Positions 44,401-56,091 of a stretch of 64,000 bases of DNA are shown piece by piece (within the stretch, counting starts at the first letter, position 1; the number at the start of each line of letters is the position of its first letter). The notes beneath the pieces are model-generated. The model was not told the origin of the DNA and searched no databases. It saw only the letters and a program-made list of their open reading frames with translations. The position numbers and the translations under genes were made by a program. The stretch lies in assembly GCA_000750105.3 (NCBI GenBank), contig JPHH03000012.1:186001-250000 (forward strand), in the 5' to 3' direction. This DNA comes from Tolypocladium sp. Sup5 PDA-1. Its lineage: Eukaryota > Ascomycota > Sordariomycetes > Hypocreales > Ophiocordycipitaceae.

Positions 44401-46311
44401 TGCCGCGGCCAGGGGACAGCCTCGCCAAGCCTGCCGACTGGCCAGGGCCCCTATCCAGCAGTGCGTATCCGTACCGAGTATGGACTCCAGAGTACCTGTA
44501 TCCGTCGAGTCGTGGCATAAACAGGGAACCGGGGTCAACTCAGACTCCTCACTCTTCTAGAGACAATAAGCCCGTCAGCCAAGACCATCCCCAAAGCTTA
44601 ACATTTACATTAACATTGGCAACTCGGCCGGTGACGTGAGACAACCCGTCGACCGACGGGACCGCTGTCCCGCCGTCGATGACACCCCAATAACGAATAA
44701 ACCAATGGCCTCCCTGTCGTAACACACGCACGCACACCAATGGCCGTTACATCGCGCCTGGTGCTCTCGGTTCTCCCACCCCCTGACCCCGGCGCCACGT
44801 TTTGTCAAAGATCATCATCATCATCAGTCTGCTGCTCCACTTCTGCCCGTCCCGGCTCCGCGATGGATTTCGGCAATGAGGCTTGCGCCAGCGACCTTCC
44901 AGAATAAGAGAAGCAAATAATACCGGCACACAGGTGCGAGCCCGCTCCGTATAGAATAATCAGAAAAGCCACGGTCGGCGTGAATCTCGTGTGCGTTGTA
45001 GTACCCTGCTATCATGTGCAAGTTGCTTTGGTTGCCTCTTCTCTCGACATGTCTTTGCCGCGCGAGGCGCCGCTTGCTAAAGACCGCCGCCCGCAGCCGT
45101 CCATCCATTCATTGACCCTGCGTATCTTGTAGAAGTCTCGAACATGGCGAAGCGCCACCGTTGCACCGCTTCGAGGCATCTGCGCTCGCCGCCGAGAGAA
45201 GCCCGCGCAGGTTTGGGTTCCCGATGTCGGTTTGGGTTTCCGATGTCTCAGCCACACCGCTGTCATTCAGACGGCAGCCCCCGTAGAAACTCGGCCATTT
45301 CGGGTTCAGCATAAGAGCTCGCGGACCTGGATGATGGTCGTCGTACTGAACACAGCATTGCTTTGTCTGTCAGTTGCCTCCGTGTTTGGCGGGTTTCGCC
45401 TCGTCGAGCCCATCGCAGAACCATCAAGCGCTGTCTTGTGCGGTGAATGTTTCAATACAACTCGTCCATAGAAAATAAGCAATTCTATGTGATGGTGCTG
45501 TTGTCTCGCGCGGATGCTGCCGTTGCCGTTTTGAGTCCCGATTCCTCCCGGGTAGGTGGGTGTCTGATGCCCGCTGTTATCTTCAACCCCAGGGCAGCTA
45601 ACAGCCCGGGCTTTGTCACGATTCATCCAACGCCACCTGCCCAACAATCCATATAAGTGGAATTGGCTCGGCAGGATGATACATACGACCATAGCCGTAG
45701 GGAAGCTCGGGATCCCGTTTGATCTCCCATTGATAAACCTGCGAGCGGCAGATTAGTAGCTGGATCGGTGACGACCAGCGAATACCGGCTGTCGTATGTC
45801 TTTTTTTGCCCTTCTCTCTCCCGTGCTCCATCTTTTTGCTGTATTAACAAATAAATGTTGACGGCAATGAGTGTCGTCGTGTGGGAAAGAGGTTGCCTCC
45901 ATGTTGTTCGGCGTCCAATACGCCGGGCGGTCTATCAATGTCTGGCGCGTCGCAAGCTGCGGTCGTGGTGCAAATGCAAAATCGGGCCGGCTCGCTTGTG
46001 CCAACATGTACGACACTCGAAGTATGTCCGAGAATCAGCCTTCTCTCGAATGATGCCCTCCGCAATGCCATCGCAGCCAAACGAGTCATCATGTCGCGTC
46101 GTATCCTGGGGCCCATTAGCAGATAGTAGATGTTGCTTGATTCAATTCGCACTGTTGGTAAGTCTTCGTGTCACTGAGAACCGCACAAGAGAGGCAACGG
46201 CGGAGTCCAGGGGCAAGCCGAATCCGGGTAATCATTATCATGATACTAATTCGTTCATATCCATCAAACGCTGCCATCGAGGTCTCCCAGCGACCCAATG
46301 TCGCAAGTGCT
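41412..46311. other. 4.9-kb gene desert downstream of the regulator-like gene
   Basis: No supported gene. It contains homopolymer-rich DNA at about 42860-42915 (G, T and A runs), TACGAAGTACGTA at 42768-42780 and a near-perfect palindrome TACGGAGTACTCCGTG at 44129-44144. ORFs up to about 215 residues occur but lack domains. Confidence 0.45.
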
Positions 46312-47081
46312 TTAAAACTGGTCTGTCCCTGTGCGTTAGCCTCCCCCCCCCCCGAAACAGCACGAGGCGCTCTGTACTCACCTAGGGTCATGCTCATGCT
46401 CACGTCCGTGTTCTCCACCATCTTGGTAAACTCCTCGAAGCTAATCTTGCCGTCCTTGTCCAGGTCCGCCTCCATAATGGTCTTGTCGACAATCTGCTGC
46501 AGCTGCTGGTCCTTGAGGTTGCTCCCCACCATCATCTTGAGCACGATGAAGAGCTCGCCGTTGCTGATGTAGCCGTCGCGGTCGATGTCGTAGACCTTGA
46601 ACGCGAATCGCAGCTTCTGCTCCTTGTTGCCCTTGCTGCTGAAGGCGCTCAGGCCCGAGACGAACTCTTGGAAGTCGACGTCGCCGCCGCCGTCCTCGTC
46701 GAAGATGGCAATCATTCTGCAGCCGCGCAACTCTAGTTAGCGGGACTTGAGAGCACGGAGGGGGGTCTGGGTAGGTGCGCGCGAACCGTGTTGCCAGCGG
46801 GTTAGACGAGATTTGTGGCAGGCTCAGAAACTCGTCGCGCTCGATGGTGCCAGAGTTGTCCTGGAACAGGTGTCAGTGCGACTGGGCCACAACCTCGGGG
46901 ACGGACAACTCGTACTTTGTCCAGCTTCATGAACCGCTTCCGTAACCGGTCAACCTCTTCTCTGTCGACTGCAGCACGTCAGTGTGTGTGCTGCTTGGGC
47001 GCGCACGACCTGGCGGGGGAGGGGCTCACAGTTGGACCCCTGGACGATGTTGTCCAGGACTGCGCTGGTGGTGTTGCCCAT
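46312..47081 (-). CDS. CNB1: Calcineurin regulatory subunit B
   Basis: Five exons: 47081-47030, 46968-46916, 46860-46787, 46716-46382 and 46322-46312; 174 residues, the length of fungal calcineurin B. The start MGNTTSAVLDN carries an N-myristoylation Gly2. Four EF hands follow: the DKDNSGTIERDE loop (split by an intron), DEDGGGDVDFQEF, DIDRDGYISNGE and DLDKDGKISFEEF. The last exon is only 11 nt and encodes the end of ..MSMTL-DQF with its stop. The protein activates the calcineurin phosphatase in response to calcium and calmodulin, controlling stress tolerance and growth in fungi. The last intron holds a C-run (11 or more) on the plus strand near 46343. Confidence 0.97.
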
Positions 47082-48054
47082 CTTGGCGGACAGCACAGGC
47101 GGCGCCGTGGGGACTCGCTGGCCAAGATTGGACGCTTCAGGCCGAGATTCGGAGGTTCCTGGAGCGGCGGAGCGGGCGTCGTGATGGACGCGGCGAGGTG
47201 GTGTTGGGTGATAAGGCTGATGATGTCTGTAGGGTTGGTGGGTTGCAAGTCTTGGTCAGACAGGCAGCTCTCCGAGGGGGTGCCATTCTCCCCGGGTGCA
47301 CGGACCACATGCTCAAGCGTGACGACACTGATGTCAAGTTGTCGCAAATTTGGAAACATGGCATCAGTTCACATCGATGAGTGTATGCACACACATGTGA
47401 GGTGCAGCGTACAACTACTACATATTAGAAGATAAAAGTATAGCCACCGCTGCGCCGGGAAAGACAAGCTTCATTGCACAGCGCGTGACTTAGGCATGTC
47501 CTAGATACGAATACCATGTGGCTGTGCAAAAGTTGCGACATCCCGAAGGGAGTTGTGGCGCGTTGACAGAGGATGGCGGGTATTCCTCGGCCCTTGCTGG
47601 GCAACTGGGTCTCGCTGCACGCAGCCACCATGCCATAAACAAAGTCGCGCCTTCCAGTGGCTTTAGCTCAGGCAACCCAGGCTACAGCTGACTTTCGGGC
47701 GCGGTGGCGCCTGGAAGGAGGGGGAAAAGGAGGCGGTGGCCCGAGCGCCCCAGGTACCTCTAGGCACAGATATAGCGGCGAGTGACTTTGCGCTCATGCC
47801 ACAGTGGTCATCAAACCTTCTGCCAGCTGCAATCTTCCAGCCTGCACCCCAGTGAAAAATCTTCGCGCGGCAAAACAATCCCCAACGTCACCCCATCAAT
47901 CGCGAGACTTCAGCCATCAAAAAGAGGCCGCCACAACGCCTTTTCCATCTTTATTTTGGCACAAGGCGATCGTGCGAACCTCGATTTATGACTTGATCGC
48001 TTTTTTCCGCGGGTTTTCCGCTGGCTTATCGCCGACCTCCCCCACCCTGGCATC
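47082..48054. promoter_or_regulatory. Divergent promoter region of CNB1 and EPL1
   Basis: About 970 bp between two divergent starts. No TATA box or gene is evident. Confidence 0.45.
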
Positions 48055-49962
48055 ATGTCGTCCCGCAAGGTTCGAGTCAAGAAGCTGAGCGTCAAAACGA
48101 CGCTCCCAGTGCTCAGGGAGGACCAAATCGACCCGTCAGAGTACGAGGCACTCACCACCGAGAACCAAATTGCGACCGGTGTCGAGCAAGCCGAGGAAAA
48201 TGTGAGCATCTTCTGGCCCCTTCGCAACGGCTCTGATATCACGTGCGCTTGCACGTGATATGGCTTGGCATACATGCTACGTGCTCGCACATGCCATGCA
48301 GCCACCCCGCCACGTCCAAAGCCATTTCCCATGCTGACAGTAGCGTCCTTGTAGGAATACCATCTTCAGACCATCCTCAAGGATGCAGGGACCAGCAATG
48401 ACCAAGAAATCCCAGTCCCGCCTCCCCATGAGAGCGACATCAACTATGATGAGCTCTACCCCAGTTCCTTCCACCAGCCGTCCTCCTATATCCGGTTTTC
48501 GCAAACCGTAGAGGAGTGCATCAGTTGCCAGTATGACTTGACAGAAGAGGACGATGAGTTCCTCAAGACGTACAACGGTAAACCTCCTGCGGCAGGGCCG
48601 CTCTCCGAGGATGACCTCGAATACATCTTGGAGGTGTTCGAGGAGACCGCGGCGGAACAGACGCCATATGCATCAGTCGACAATACTGTTGTCGCCTATG
48701 ACATGATGGTGCCCGCCCTGAACCACCTCGGTTCTCCCTCCATCCTCCAGCACGCCAAGGCAATCTATCAGTACTGGAAGACGAGGCGGCAGGGCACGGG
48801 CAATAAGCCTCTGCACCCGACCCTCAAGTTCGAGATACACCAGGAGACTGATGACACGGACCCCTATGTCTGCTTCAGACGGCGCGAGGCTCGGCAGACG
48901 AGGAAGACGCGGGCTCGCGACAACAAGATTGCTGAGACGCTTAAGCGGCTGCGGCGCGAGCTCGAGGATGGTCGTCAACTCGTGCTCTTGTCGTATGAGC
49001 GTGAGATGATGAAGCGAGATCTCCTGCAAATGGACAGGGCTCTGTTTGAAGAGAGAGCCAGGCTCAAGCAAGTCAAGGTCAGACTGGGCATCAAGGGAGA
49101 CGAAGACGACCTTGTGAACCAAAAGGTATGTGATGGATACACTCCCCCGTCCTCAGCCTGCCACAGCAACCACTCGATACTGACTCGGCCTCAGCCCCAG
49201 AAACGCAAAGCCGCCGAGCCCACTGCTGCGCAGAGGCCGCCAGGCACGCAACTGCGAGCCCCCGTCCGCCCAGATGGACGAACTCTCGAGCAAGAGCTTG
49301 TGTTGCTTTCTGATCTGCTGACGCAAAAGGAAAAGGAGCTCAGGGAGGACATTGAAAGCAAGGTTCAAAACCATAGGAGGTGGAACCACAACCACATTGA
49401 TCTCACTAGAGATCCGCTGTCGCCGGTCAAGGAGCAGGGCACGGAGCTCAAGTTCCGGCCGGCAAAGACACAGTATTTGATGACACCACCGGCGTCGATG
49501 TCATCGGAATCGATGGAAGTGGATGAAGACGCACCTGAGCCAATGGCCGTGGACAAGCGGGAAACGCATCCCGTCTTCCTGTTCAAGGCTGGCGGCGTGG
49601 CGAGCGAACAACCGCAGACCAACCAGCCCTCGTTCCGTCGACGCATCGGTCGCCTCCAACGATTGTGGATCGACCGAAGAGGAATGGCCACGCCACCGAG
49701 AGAGACGAACGAGTACTCTGACCGGTGGAAGTATGACTCTGACGACGAGGATGTCGAGCCACCGGTGTATGATATCGATCCGTTCGACACCCGTGCTCTA
49801 AAATTTAGAGCCACCATTCCGCTGGGCCAGTACATGTACCCACGCGCTCCTCGGCCGCCGCTGGCCACCGATGGTGCGAATGTCGGCCCAGCAGGAAACC
49901 GAGTGTTGCCGCCGCCGCCCCAAGCGGCAGCAGCACAAGCGCAACCGCAGGCAGCTTCATGA
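48055..49962 (+). CDS. EPL1: Enhancer of polycomb-like protein 1 (NuA4 subunit)
   Basis: Exons are 48055-48201, 48355-49125 and 49195-49962, giving 561 residues. The EPcA domain begins at MSSRKVRVKKLSVKTTLPVL with DQIDPSEYEAL, and continues with YHLQTILKDAG, IPVPPPHESDINYDELYP, YDLTEEDDEFLKTYN and the block with HPTLKFEIHQETDDTDPYVC and FRRREARQTRKTRARDNK. These are the hallmark segments that bind ESA1 and YNG2 and place the acetyltransferase on nucleosomes in NuA4 and Piccolo. A coiled coil and a low-complexity, acidic and Pro/Gln/Ala-rich tail follow. A third-exon start at PQKRK is supported by acceptor CCTCAG. Confidence 0.96.
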
Positions 49963-51280
49963 GGGACCGTTCCCTTGTCGAGCGCCGGTCGCGCTTTGTA
50001 TGATGTTGGGTCGATGGGTGTATATAACCTTTCTTCTTTCTCCGCTTCAGACGACGACGAGAGCGAGCTGGCGGGGAAGAGCGAGAGAAGTATTATCGTT
50101 GGAACGTCGAGATGTAACAATAACGGTCGCCGGACAGGATGGGGGGCATTGCTTGGAGTTGGGAGTTGGACGGTCTTTGAGGCTTAGACGAGGAGAGCCC
50201 TCGGAATGCAGAAATCGAAAAAACTGTAAAACGCGGTCCGCTTCGAGGCCGGAAACTTGCTGTTTGCACCGTTTCCTGTGATTGGTATGGGTGAATACAT
50301 GGCCATTGGTGCCCAGGGGTCCAGTTGGAAGCAGCCATGCCGTCCTAGGTGAAAGCGGAGAGTACGGCGGTTCGTGATGATTCCGGCTTGGCCGCTGGTC
50401 AGCGCGAGCACCGAGGCCGAACGAGCAAGCCGGTGCCATGGCGAGAGCAGCCAACTGCCAGTAGAGGTGATGCAGGCCATCCCTCAGCCGCCGGACTGCT
50501 TGTCCGCGAGGCGTAGGCTGGTGTTCATCTGGCGAGGGCAAATGCCGTGTTAGACCGGGCGATGCAGTGAGAAGCGCAGACACGGATTCGTCTCACGCCG
50601 AGGGAGAAGCACAGCAAAACGTACCAGTTCGTAGCCCGCATCCAGTTCCCGACCAAGCTGCCATGTCCCCAGGGGTATGCGTAAACGGGAAGCATGGACC
50701 GCGGCGCGGACGAAGACGAGGGGAGGAAAAGAAAAGTTGCGAGGAGGAAAGATGTAGAGTGGTGGAGGTGGATTTACAGGCATAATTGTGGGATGAGCAA
50801 AACCGAGGAGCGGCACCAGCCAGCCAGCCAACGCCAAGCAAGCTCCTCCTCCCGTCCAGACCCGCAGGGGTCTCTGGCAGACGGCTGACTGTGCTGGGGG
50901 TTCTTACCTAAGCTGGGCTGGGCTGGTACCTTGGGTTGACATCACTGCCCGCTGACCAATGGTACCGGCCGCGCTGCCGACTGGCTGGTGATGCCCCTCC
51001 ATGCATTCGACGACTACCCCTCCATCCCGTCCAGACTTTTGCGACGTATAATTAATGCCCGTCTTGCTCCATATATTGCATCTTAACAACGCCGTGTTTT
51101 ACCGATTGCGAGCCTTCTTTCCGTTCATGACGACGTGTAGAGATTAGAGAGCCAGATACACACAGCCAGGGGGAGAGCACCACTCCTCTGCGCGCACGCC
51201 GCGGCGCATCCGCCCCCCCACGCCATCACGACTCACGAGCCCTCACGAACAGCATCCGCATCCGCAGCACCGCCATCACC
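49963..51280. other. Intergenic between EPL1 and KAE1
   Basis: About 1.3 kb. No ORF has a recognisable domain. It should contain the EPL1 3' end and the KAE1 promoter; no clear TATA box in the last 200 bp. Confidence 0.5.
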
Positions 51281-52342
51281 ATGACGGCCGTGGCCTTCGC
51301 CCCCGGGAAACAGTCCTACATCGCCCTCGGCCTCGAGGGCTCCGCCAACAAGCTCGGCATCGGCCTCATCCGGCATACCCCCTCCGAGACCACCGTCCTC
51401 GCCAACCTGCGGCATACCTTCGTCTCCCCGCCGGGCACGGGCTTCCTCCCCAAGGACACCGCCGCGCACCACCGCGCGCACTTTGTCGCCCTCGCGCGCG
51501 CCGCGCTCGCCGCCGCGGGCGTCTCGCCACAAGACGTTGACTGCGTGTGCTTCACGCAAGGCCCGGGGATGGGCGCGCCCCTCAGCGCCGTCGCCGTCGC
51601 CGCGCGCACGCTGAGCATCCTCTGGGACCGGCCGCTCGTCGGCGTGAACCACTGCGTCGGGCACATCGAGATGGGGCGGCACATCACGCGCGCCGATAAC
51701 CCCGTCGTGCTGTACGTCTCGGGCGGCAACTCGCAGGTCATCGCCTACGCCGAGCGCCGCTACCGCATCTTCGGCGAGACGCTCGACATCGCCGTCGGCA
51801 ACTGCCTCGACCGCTTCGCCCGCACCCTCGCCATCAGCAACGACCCGGCCCCGGGCTACAACATCGAGCAGCTCGCCAAGCAGGGCTCCCGGCTGCTCGA
51901 CCTGCCGTACGCCGTCAAGGGCATGGACTGCTCCTTCTCGGGCATCCTCGCCAGCGCCGACGCCCTCGCCGGGCAGATGAAGGCCGCCGGCGCCGACGCC
52001 GACTTCACCCCCGCGGACCTGTGCTTCACGCTGCAGGAGACCGTCTTCGCCATGCTCGTCGAGATCACGGAGCGCGCCATGGCGCACGTCGGCAGCGGGC
52101 AGGTGCTCATCGTCGGCGGCGTGGGCTGCAACGAGCGCCTGCAGGACATGATGGGCGAAATGGCGCGCGAGCGCGGGGGCAGCGTCTACGCCACCGACGA
52201 GCGCTTCTGCATCGACAACGGCATCATGATTGCGCACGCGGGGCTGCTGGCCTACGAGACGGGCTTCCGCACGCCCCTCGAGGAGAGCCAGTGCACGCAG
52301 CGGTTTAGGACAGACGAGGTATACGTCAAATGGAGAGATTAA
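51281..52342 (+). CDS. KAE1: KAE1/OSGEP tRNA threonylcarbamoyltransferase (KEOPS)
   Basis: A single exon of 353 residues. The ASKHA-type fold starts with IALGLEGSANKLGIGL. The metal-binding histidines His124 and His128 are in GVNHCVGHIEMGR. Further motifs are YVSGGNSQVI, FGETLDIAVGNCLDRFAR and the C-terminal GGVGCNERLQ with DERFCIDNGIMIAHAG. KAE1 transfers threonylcarbamoyl to A37 of ANN-decoding tRNAs within the KEOPS/EKC complex. No mitochondrial presequence is visible, so this is the cytosolic KAE1 rather than the mitochondrial QRI7 paralogue. Its strong GC3 bias produces a 458-residue antisense ORF that is not a gene. Confidence 0.97.
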   Translation: MTAVAFAPGKQSYIALGLEGSANKLGIGLIRHTPSETTVLANLRHTFVSPPGTGFLPKDTAAHHRAHFVALARAALAAAGVSPQDVDCVCFTQGPGMGAPLSAVAVAARTLSILWDRPLVGVNHCVGHIEMGRHITRADNPVVLYVSGGNSQVIAYAERRYRIFGETLDIAVGNCLDRFARTLAISNDPAPGYNIEQLAKQGSRLLDLPYAVKGMDCSFSGILASADALAGQMKAAGADADFTPADLCFTLQETVFAMLVEITERAMAHVGSGQVLIVGGVGCNERLQDMMGEMARERGGSVYATDERFCIDNGIMIAHAGLLAYETGFRTPLEESQCTQRFRTDEVYVKWRD

Positions 52343-52665
52343 CCCAACCGAGATCCGAAAGTCCCCTTCACGAACCTTCTTGTGAGATTTGGTTTTCCAT
52401 TTCCTGTCATGCAGCATGCATCCCCTGGCTACCCGTCCAGCCAGCAAAGCAGTCGTGTCTATCTGCGAAGTACTAAACCCAAGCCAGGAGCCCCTTTCGG
52501 GCTCCTCCGTAATGCTAACCGTAGCTAGCAATGGCCCCCCTTTATCAAGGCAAAAAAGGGCCTGAAAGAAGGAAGAAAAGAAATGGCCAGAAGTGTTACA
52601 TTTACACATTTTGCCATGTCATCCATATCAGAGAGCTAGATGGCAGCACATAAAGAGGCCCATCT
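52343..52665. other. Convergent 3' intergenic region
   Basis: About 320 bp between KAE1 and the SNF1 beta subunit gene, holding both 3' ends. No gene is supported. Confidence 0.5.
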
Positions 52666-54254
52666 TTAGCCCTCATCCGCCGAAGTCGGCTTGTACATGA
52701 TCGTCGTGACGTACTGTGAGAATGCATTAGCTTAGGATGTCCGTGACTCAGGAAATTTAGACGGACTCGCCTTGTTGTGATATCTCGTTGTCGCCGAGAC
52801 CGCCAGAACATTGTTCTTGATGCTGCTCGTAGCGAGGTGGTTTAGGACGGTGTGGTTGGGCATGTTGAGCACGCTGTTGTCGTCCTTCATCAACGTCGCG
52901 GCATTCAGGATGGGCTTGCCCAGGAAGCCCGGCAGGCTCGGGGGCGTGGGCAACTTCTCAAGGGCAGCGACGGCATTTCTGTAGGCTGGCGAGTCCTCGG
53001 GTTGGTCGAAGTCGATGAGGTATTGCGGAATGTCGCACTGATAGCTGTCTGGTGGCTCGACGGCCTTGCCCTTGGGTGGTCTGGGCTGGTCCTTGACCTG
53101 CGAGCTGGTTCGCGAGGCGCCATCCGTCTCGCTCTCTGGCCTGGATAGGCTGCCCTGTTTCTGCGCCAGAGGCACGTCGTCTGGGTTGACCTCGATGTAG
53201 TTGACCAGGTTGTTGCCGAAATCGACCGTCGTGGGCAGGTCCGGCGACGTCTGCATGATCCCGTCGACCAGGAAGCGGACATGGTGCGTCCCGGGCAGAA
53301 TGTGGATGGTCGCGGCAAAGTATCCCGGTTTACCCTCACTGTACAAGAAAAGTCAGCCATTGCTCCCAGTCATCCCATATCAACAATCGAGGAGATCAGA
53401 CATTCAGGAGACTATCGATCCTCTCGCAAATGAGACCTGCCACCCCTTTGAGAAGCGCCACGGGAGCACAACATGTGTATACAGCCGAGGGCTTGTCTCT
53501 GATGCCGGGGTCTGGGGTCCGGGGCCAGGGGAGTTGGCGTGACTTACACAGGATGTAACCTCTGCTTGCGGTTCCACTGGAAGATCGTACCCGTGACGTA
53601 GATCTTCTCACCGCCGCGCTTCCACTCGAGCCTGGTCGGGACAACGGGCCGCGTCTTGTCGACTCGCAGCTCCTCCGACTCCTCATCGTCGACCGTGTTG
53701 GCGCTCACGGCGGAGCTCTTCCTCGTCAGTCCATCCGAGGACTCGCCCAGCTCGACATCGCCCAGGCCTTCATCGGGGGCTAGAATGGGCGACCCGGGGG
53801 TATGGACCTCCTCCTCGATGGGGAGCGGCAGACGCGGCGGCCCCCTCAGGTACATGTCTGAGACGCTGCTGTTGGAGACGAGGTGGGATTCGGCGTTGAT
53901 GGGTTCGTGGGCGTGGGTGTCGTGGTGGGAGCGGAGCGAGGACGACTCGATGGGCACGTCGACGGGTTTGGTGGGCTCGTCACGGACCGCCCGGCCGTCG
54001 GAGTGTTTGGCCGGGGTCGAGATGTTGCTGAGCGGCGAGCCGCTAAGCGAAGACACGGCGGTGCTGGGCAGGCTCTTGGGCCGGTTAACGACAGTCGAGC
54101 CCTGGGCCTGGGCCAGCGACGCCTCGGGGGGCGCGATGGAGCGGTGAGTCGTGTGGGCGGGGATGATGTTGCGCGCGTCCTTGCGGTGGCTGCGCGTGGA
54201 ATCGTGGTGGTGAAGGCCGACGTGGTGCTGGTGGTGCTGGTGGCCTGTCGTCGG

Positions 54255-54285
<31 letters not shown>

Positions 54286-54374
54286 TTGTCCGCCACGGCC
54301 GTTTGCGGGGCAGCAGCAGCAGCTCCCGACGACGGGGACCCGGACTTGGACGCGGATGAGTGGTTATTCCCCAT
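52666..54374 (-). CDS. SNF1/AMPK beta subunit (GAL83/SIP2 type)
   Basis: Exons are 54374-53548, 53338-52771 and 52713-52666, giving 480 residues. MGNNHSSASKSG carries an N-myristoylation Gly2. After a low-complexity region with His and Thr runs, the AMPK glycogen-binding domain reads VTGTIFQWNRKQRLHPVEGK and ILPGTHHVRFLVDG. The C-terminal ASC/AMPKBI domain has CDIPQYLIDF, LPGFLGKPILNAATLMKDD, PNHTVLNHLATSSIKN and, in the last exon, YVTTIMYKPTSADEG. The last intron starts with GCGAGT rather than GT; without it the protein would end in a frame that lacks the conserved YVTTIMYKP strand. The subunit localises and scaffolds the SNF1 kinase for carbon and energy signalling. Confidence 0.95.
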
Positions 54375-55171
54375 GGCTGTGCCCGGCCGAGGTGCTATTG
54401 ACTAAATTTATGTGTCCTTCCCTTTCCTCTTCGCTGCAGGGGAGGGGCCCGTGACACGGACGAGCAGGTGGGCGGGAAGGGGTCGCGTGACGAGATGGAA
54501 GCGTGCGTCGGCTGTTTGTTCCCTGCGCGCGGCCAACGAAAAAGCGACGGGAGGCAAAGAGGTCGAACCACGTCGTCTGTCCAGGGCGACGACCTCTCTA
54601 GGCTCGGGGCGCCTGCATGTCAGCGCCAGCAGAAGGGACAGCCGTGGGGTCTGCTCATGCCAGCTCGCACACTCGTAGATAGAATTGGCTCGCGTGCCGC
54701 TGTCGTTGGTTTGGCGTCGCAGCAATTGTTTGTCGCGGGGAGGTTTGACGGATGAGCAGAGGCCACCAGCTGGATGTTTCTGGCCCGGGGCACAGGGAGA
54801 GTTGGAGGGGCAGAGATCTGCTAGCCAGATACATGCCCGGGCCCGACTCAAGCCCCACGATTGCTGTACCCCGCTATTCTCCGCGAGTGGCCCGTGCACT
54901 GCTCGCCCGCTGAGGAACCTCCCCCGTTGTCACCATTACGTCGCCGTATGTTGGCCTACGGGCTAACTTACCAGCTCCTCGGCTCAGACGAGATGAGCTC
55001 TCAAAAACACCCAATCGACCCAAGTATCACCACTTCCTTCCATCTCCCGCAGCCTCATCGCCCGTCCCGAGGCCCAAGCTGCCACAGCGATGCACCCCAG
55101 CATACCGACCAGCCCGCAATGACCGCAGCCCGACCGCGACCCAGATAGATAAGCTCCCGCGCCCGCACGCA
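54375..55171. promoter_or_regulatory. Divergent promoter region of SNF1-beta and the small membrane protein
   Basis: About 800 bp; no gene supported. No convincing TATA box. Confidence 0.45.
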
Positions 55172-55843
55172 ATGGAGGAGCCCAGCAGCTTATCTACCGT
55201 CCTCGACGCTGTCGCCCTTGTCGCCAGGGCCGTCTGGGGCGTCCACTGGTCCTGGTATCTCTCCTGGCTCGTCCACATCGTCGCCCTGCCCCTGCGGCTC
55301 CTCTGGATCCCGCTGTCGTACATTGCGAGCTTGCTCCTCGTGCTCTTCGCCCCGGCGCTCTACATATTGTCCTATTTTCTGTCGTGGATCAACGCCATCG
55401 TCGCGTTCGTTGTTAGTTTAGAGGTGAGAGTCTCACGCGTCATGGGTCGTACAAGGACAGGGGAGCTGACATCATTTCCTCGCGCAGCCATTATACACAT
55501 TTGTAAGGACCAGTCATCGCCAACGCTGCATACGGCCACGGGAGTATTAATCGTTAACTTCGTCTAGTTTGGCGCCGCAGCAGGTGTTGGCATCGTCGCC
55601 GGCATTACTTTGGGAGTGACCTCCTCCCTCATCACCTCATACCTGGGCATGCACGATGACCCGCAAGAAGACGAGCGGCAGTCGGTCAAGATGGAAAAGT
55701 ACGATTCCGGAACTTCAAAAGCCAGTCCAGCCATCATCGAAACGGACTGGTACTTGGCCGATTCATCGCCGTCCAGGCACCGGAGACCATCCGGGCTGCT
55801 CTCACAGACGATTCACGAGGAGGATGACGATTCTGACCTATGA
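55172..55843 (+). CDS. Unrecognised small membrane protein with a 15-nt exon
   Basis: Exons are 55172-55423, 55488-55502 and 55568-55843, giving 180 residues. Residues about 10-82 are strongly hydrophobic and probably form two or three membrane helices (LVHIVALPLRLLWIPLSYIA and LLVLFAPALYILSYFLSW). The micro-exon encodes PLYTF and joins ..VVSLE to a further hydrophobic, Gly-rich segment (FGAAAGVGIVAGITLGVTSS). The last 60 residues are acidic and cytosolic in character, ending in EEDDDSDL. Donor GTGAGA, acceptor CGCGCAG, donor GTAAGG and acceptor GTCTAG support the model. I do not recognise a family; an endoplasmic reticulum or endosomal membrane protein is possible. The end points converge on BUR1. 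Confidence 0.78.
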
Positions 55844-56091
55844 TTATAATACCAGACAACCAGATAGCTAGTCGTTGTTCTGTTTTTACACGCCGCGAAA
55901 GCAAGATACCCTTCCGAAGCTGCGTCGCTTACTACTACTACTACTACAAGTTCCCTTCTGTGTGTAGTTCCGTCCTTGCCGCCAACGCCGTGTAAAGCCT
56001 CTGTGAAAATCTCGGGATACGTGCTTCGATATCTCTCTGGGAAAATAGGGAAAAGCGCCTTCCTGCTGTGTAAAGGCCGTCGTCATATTCT

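Noticed and set aside
51233..52609. 458-residue minus-strand ORF opposite KAE1
   Set aside because: Same cause: antisense of a strongly GC3-biased gene, no recognisable motif.
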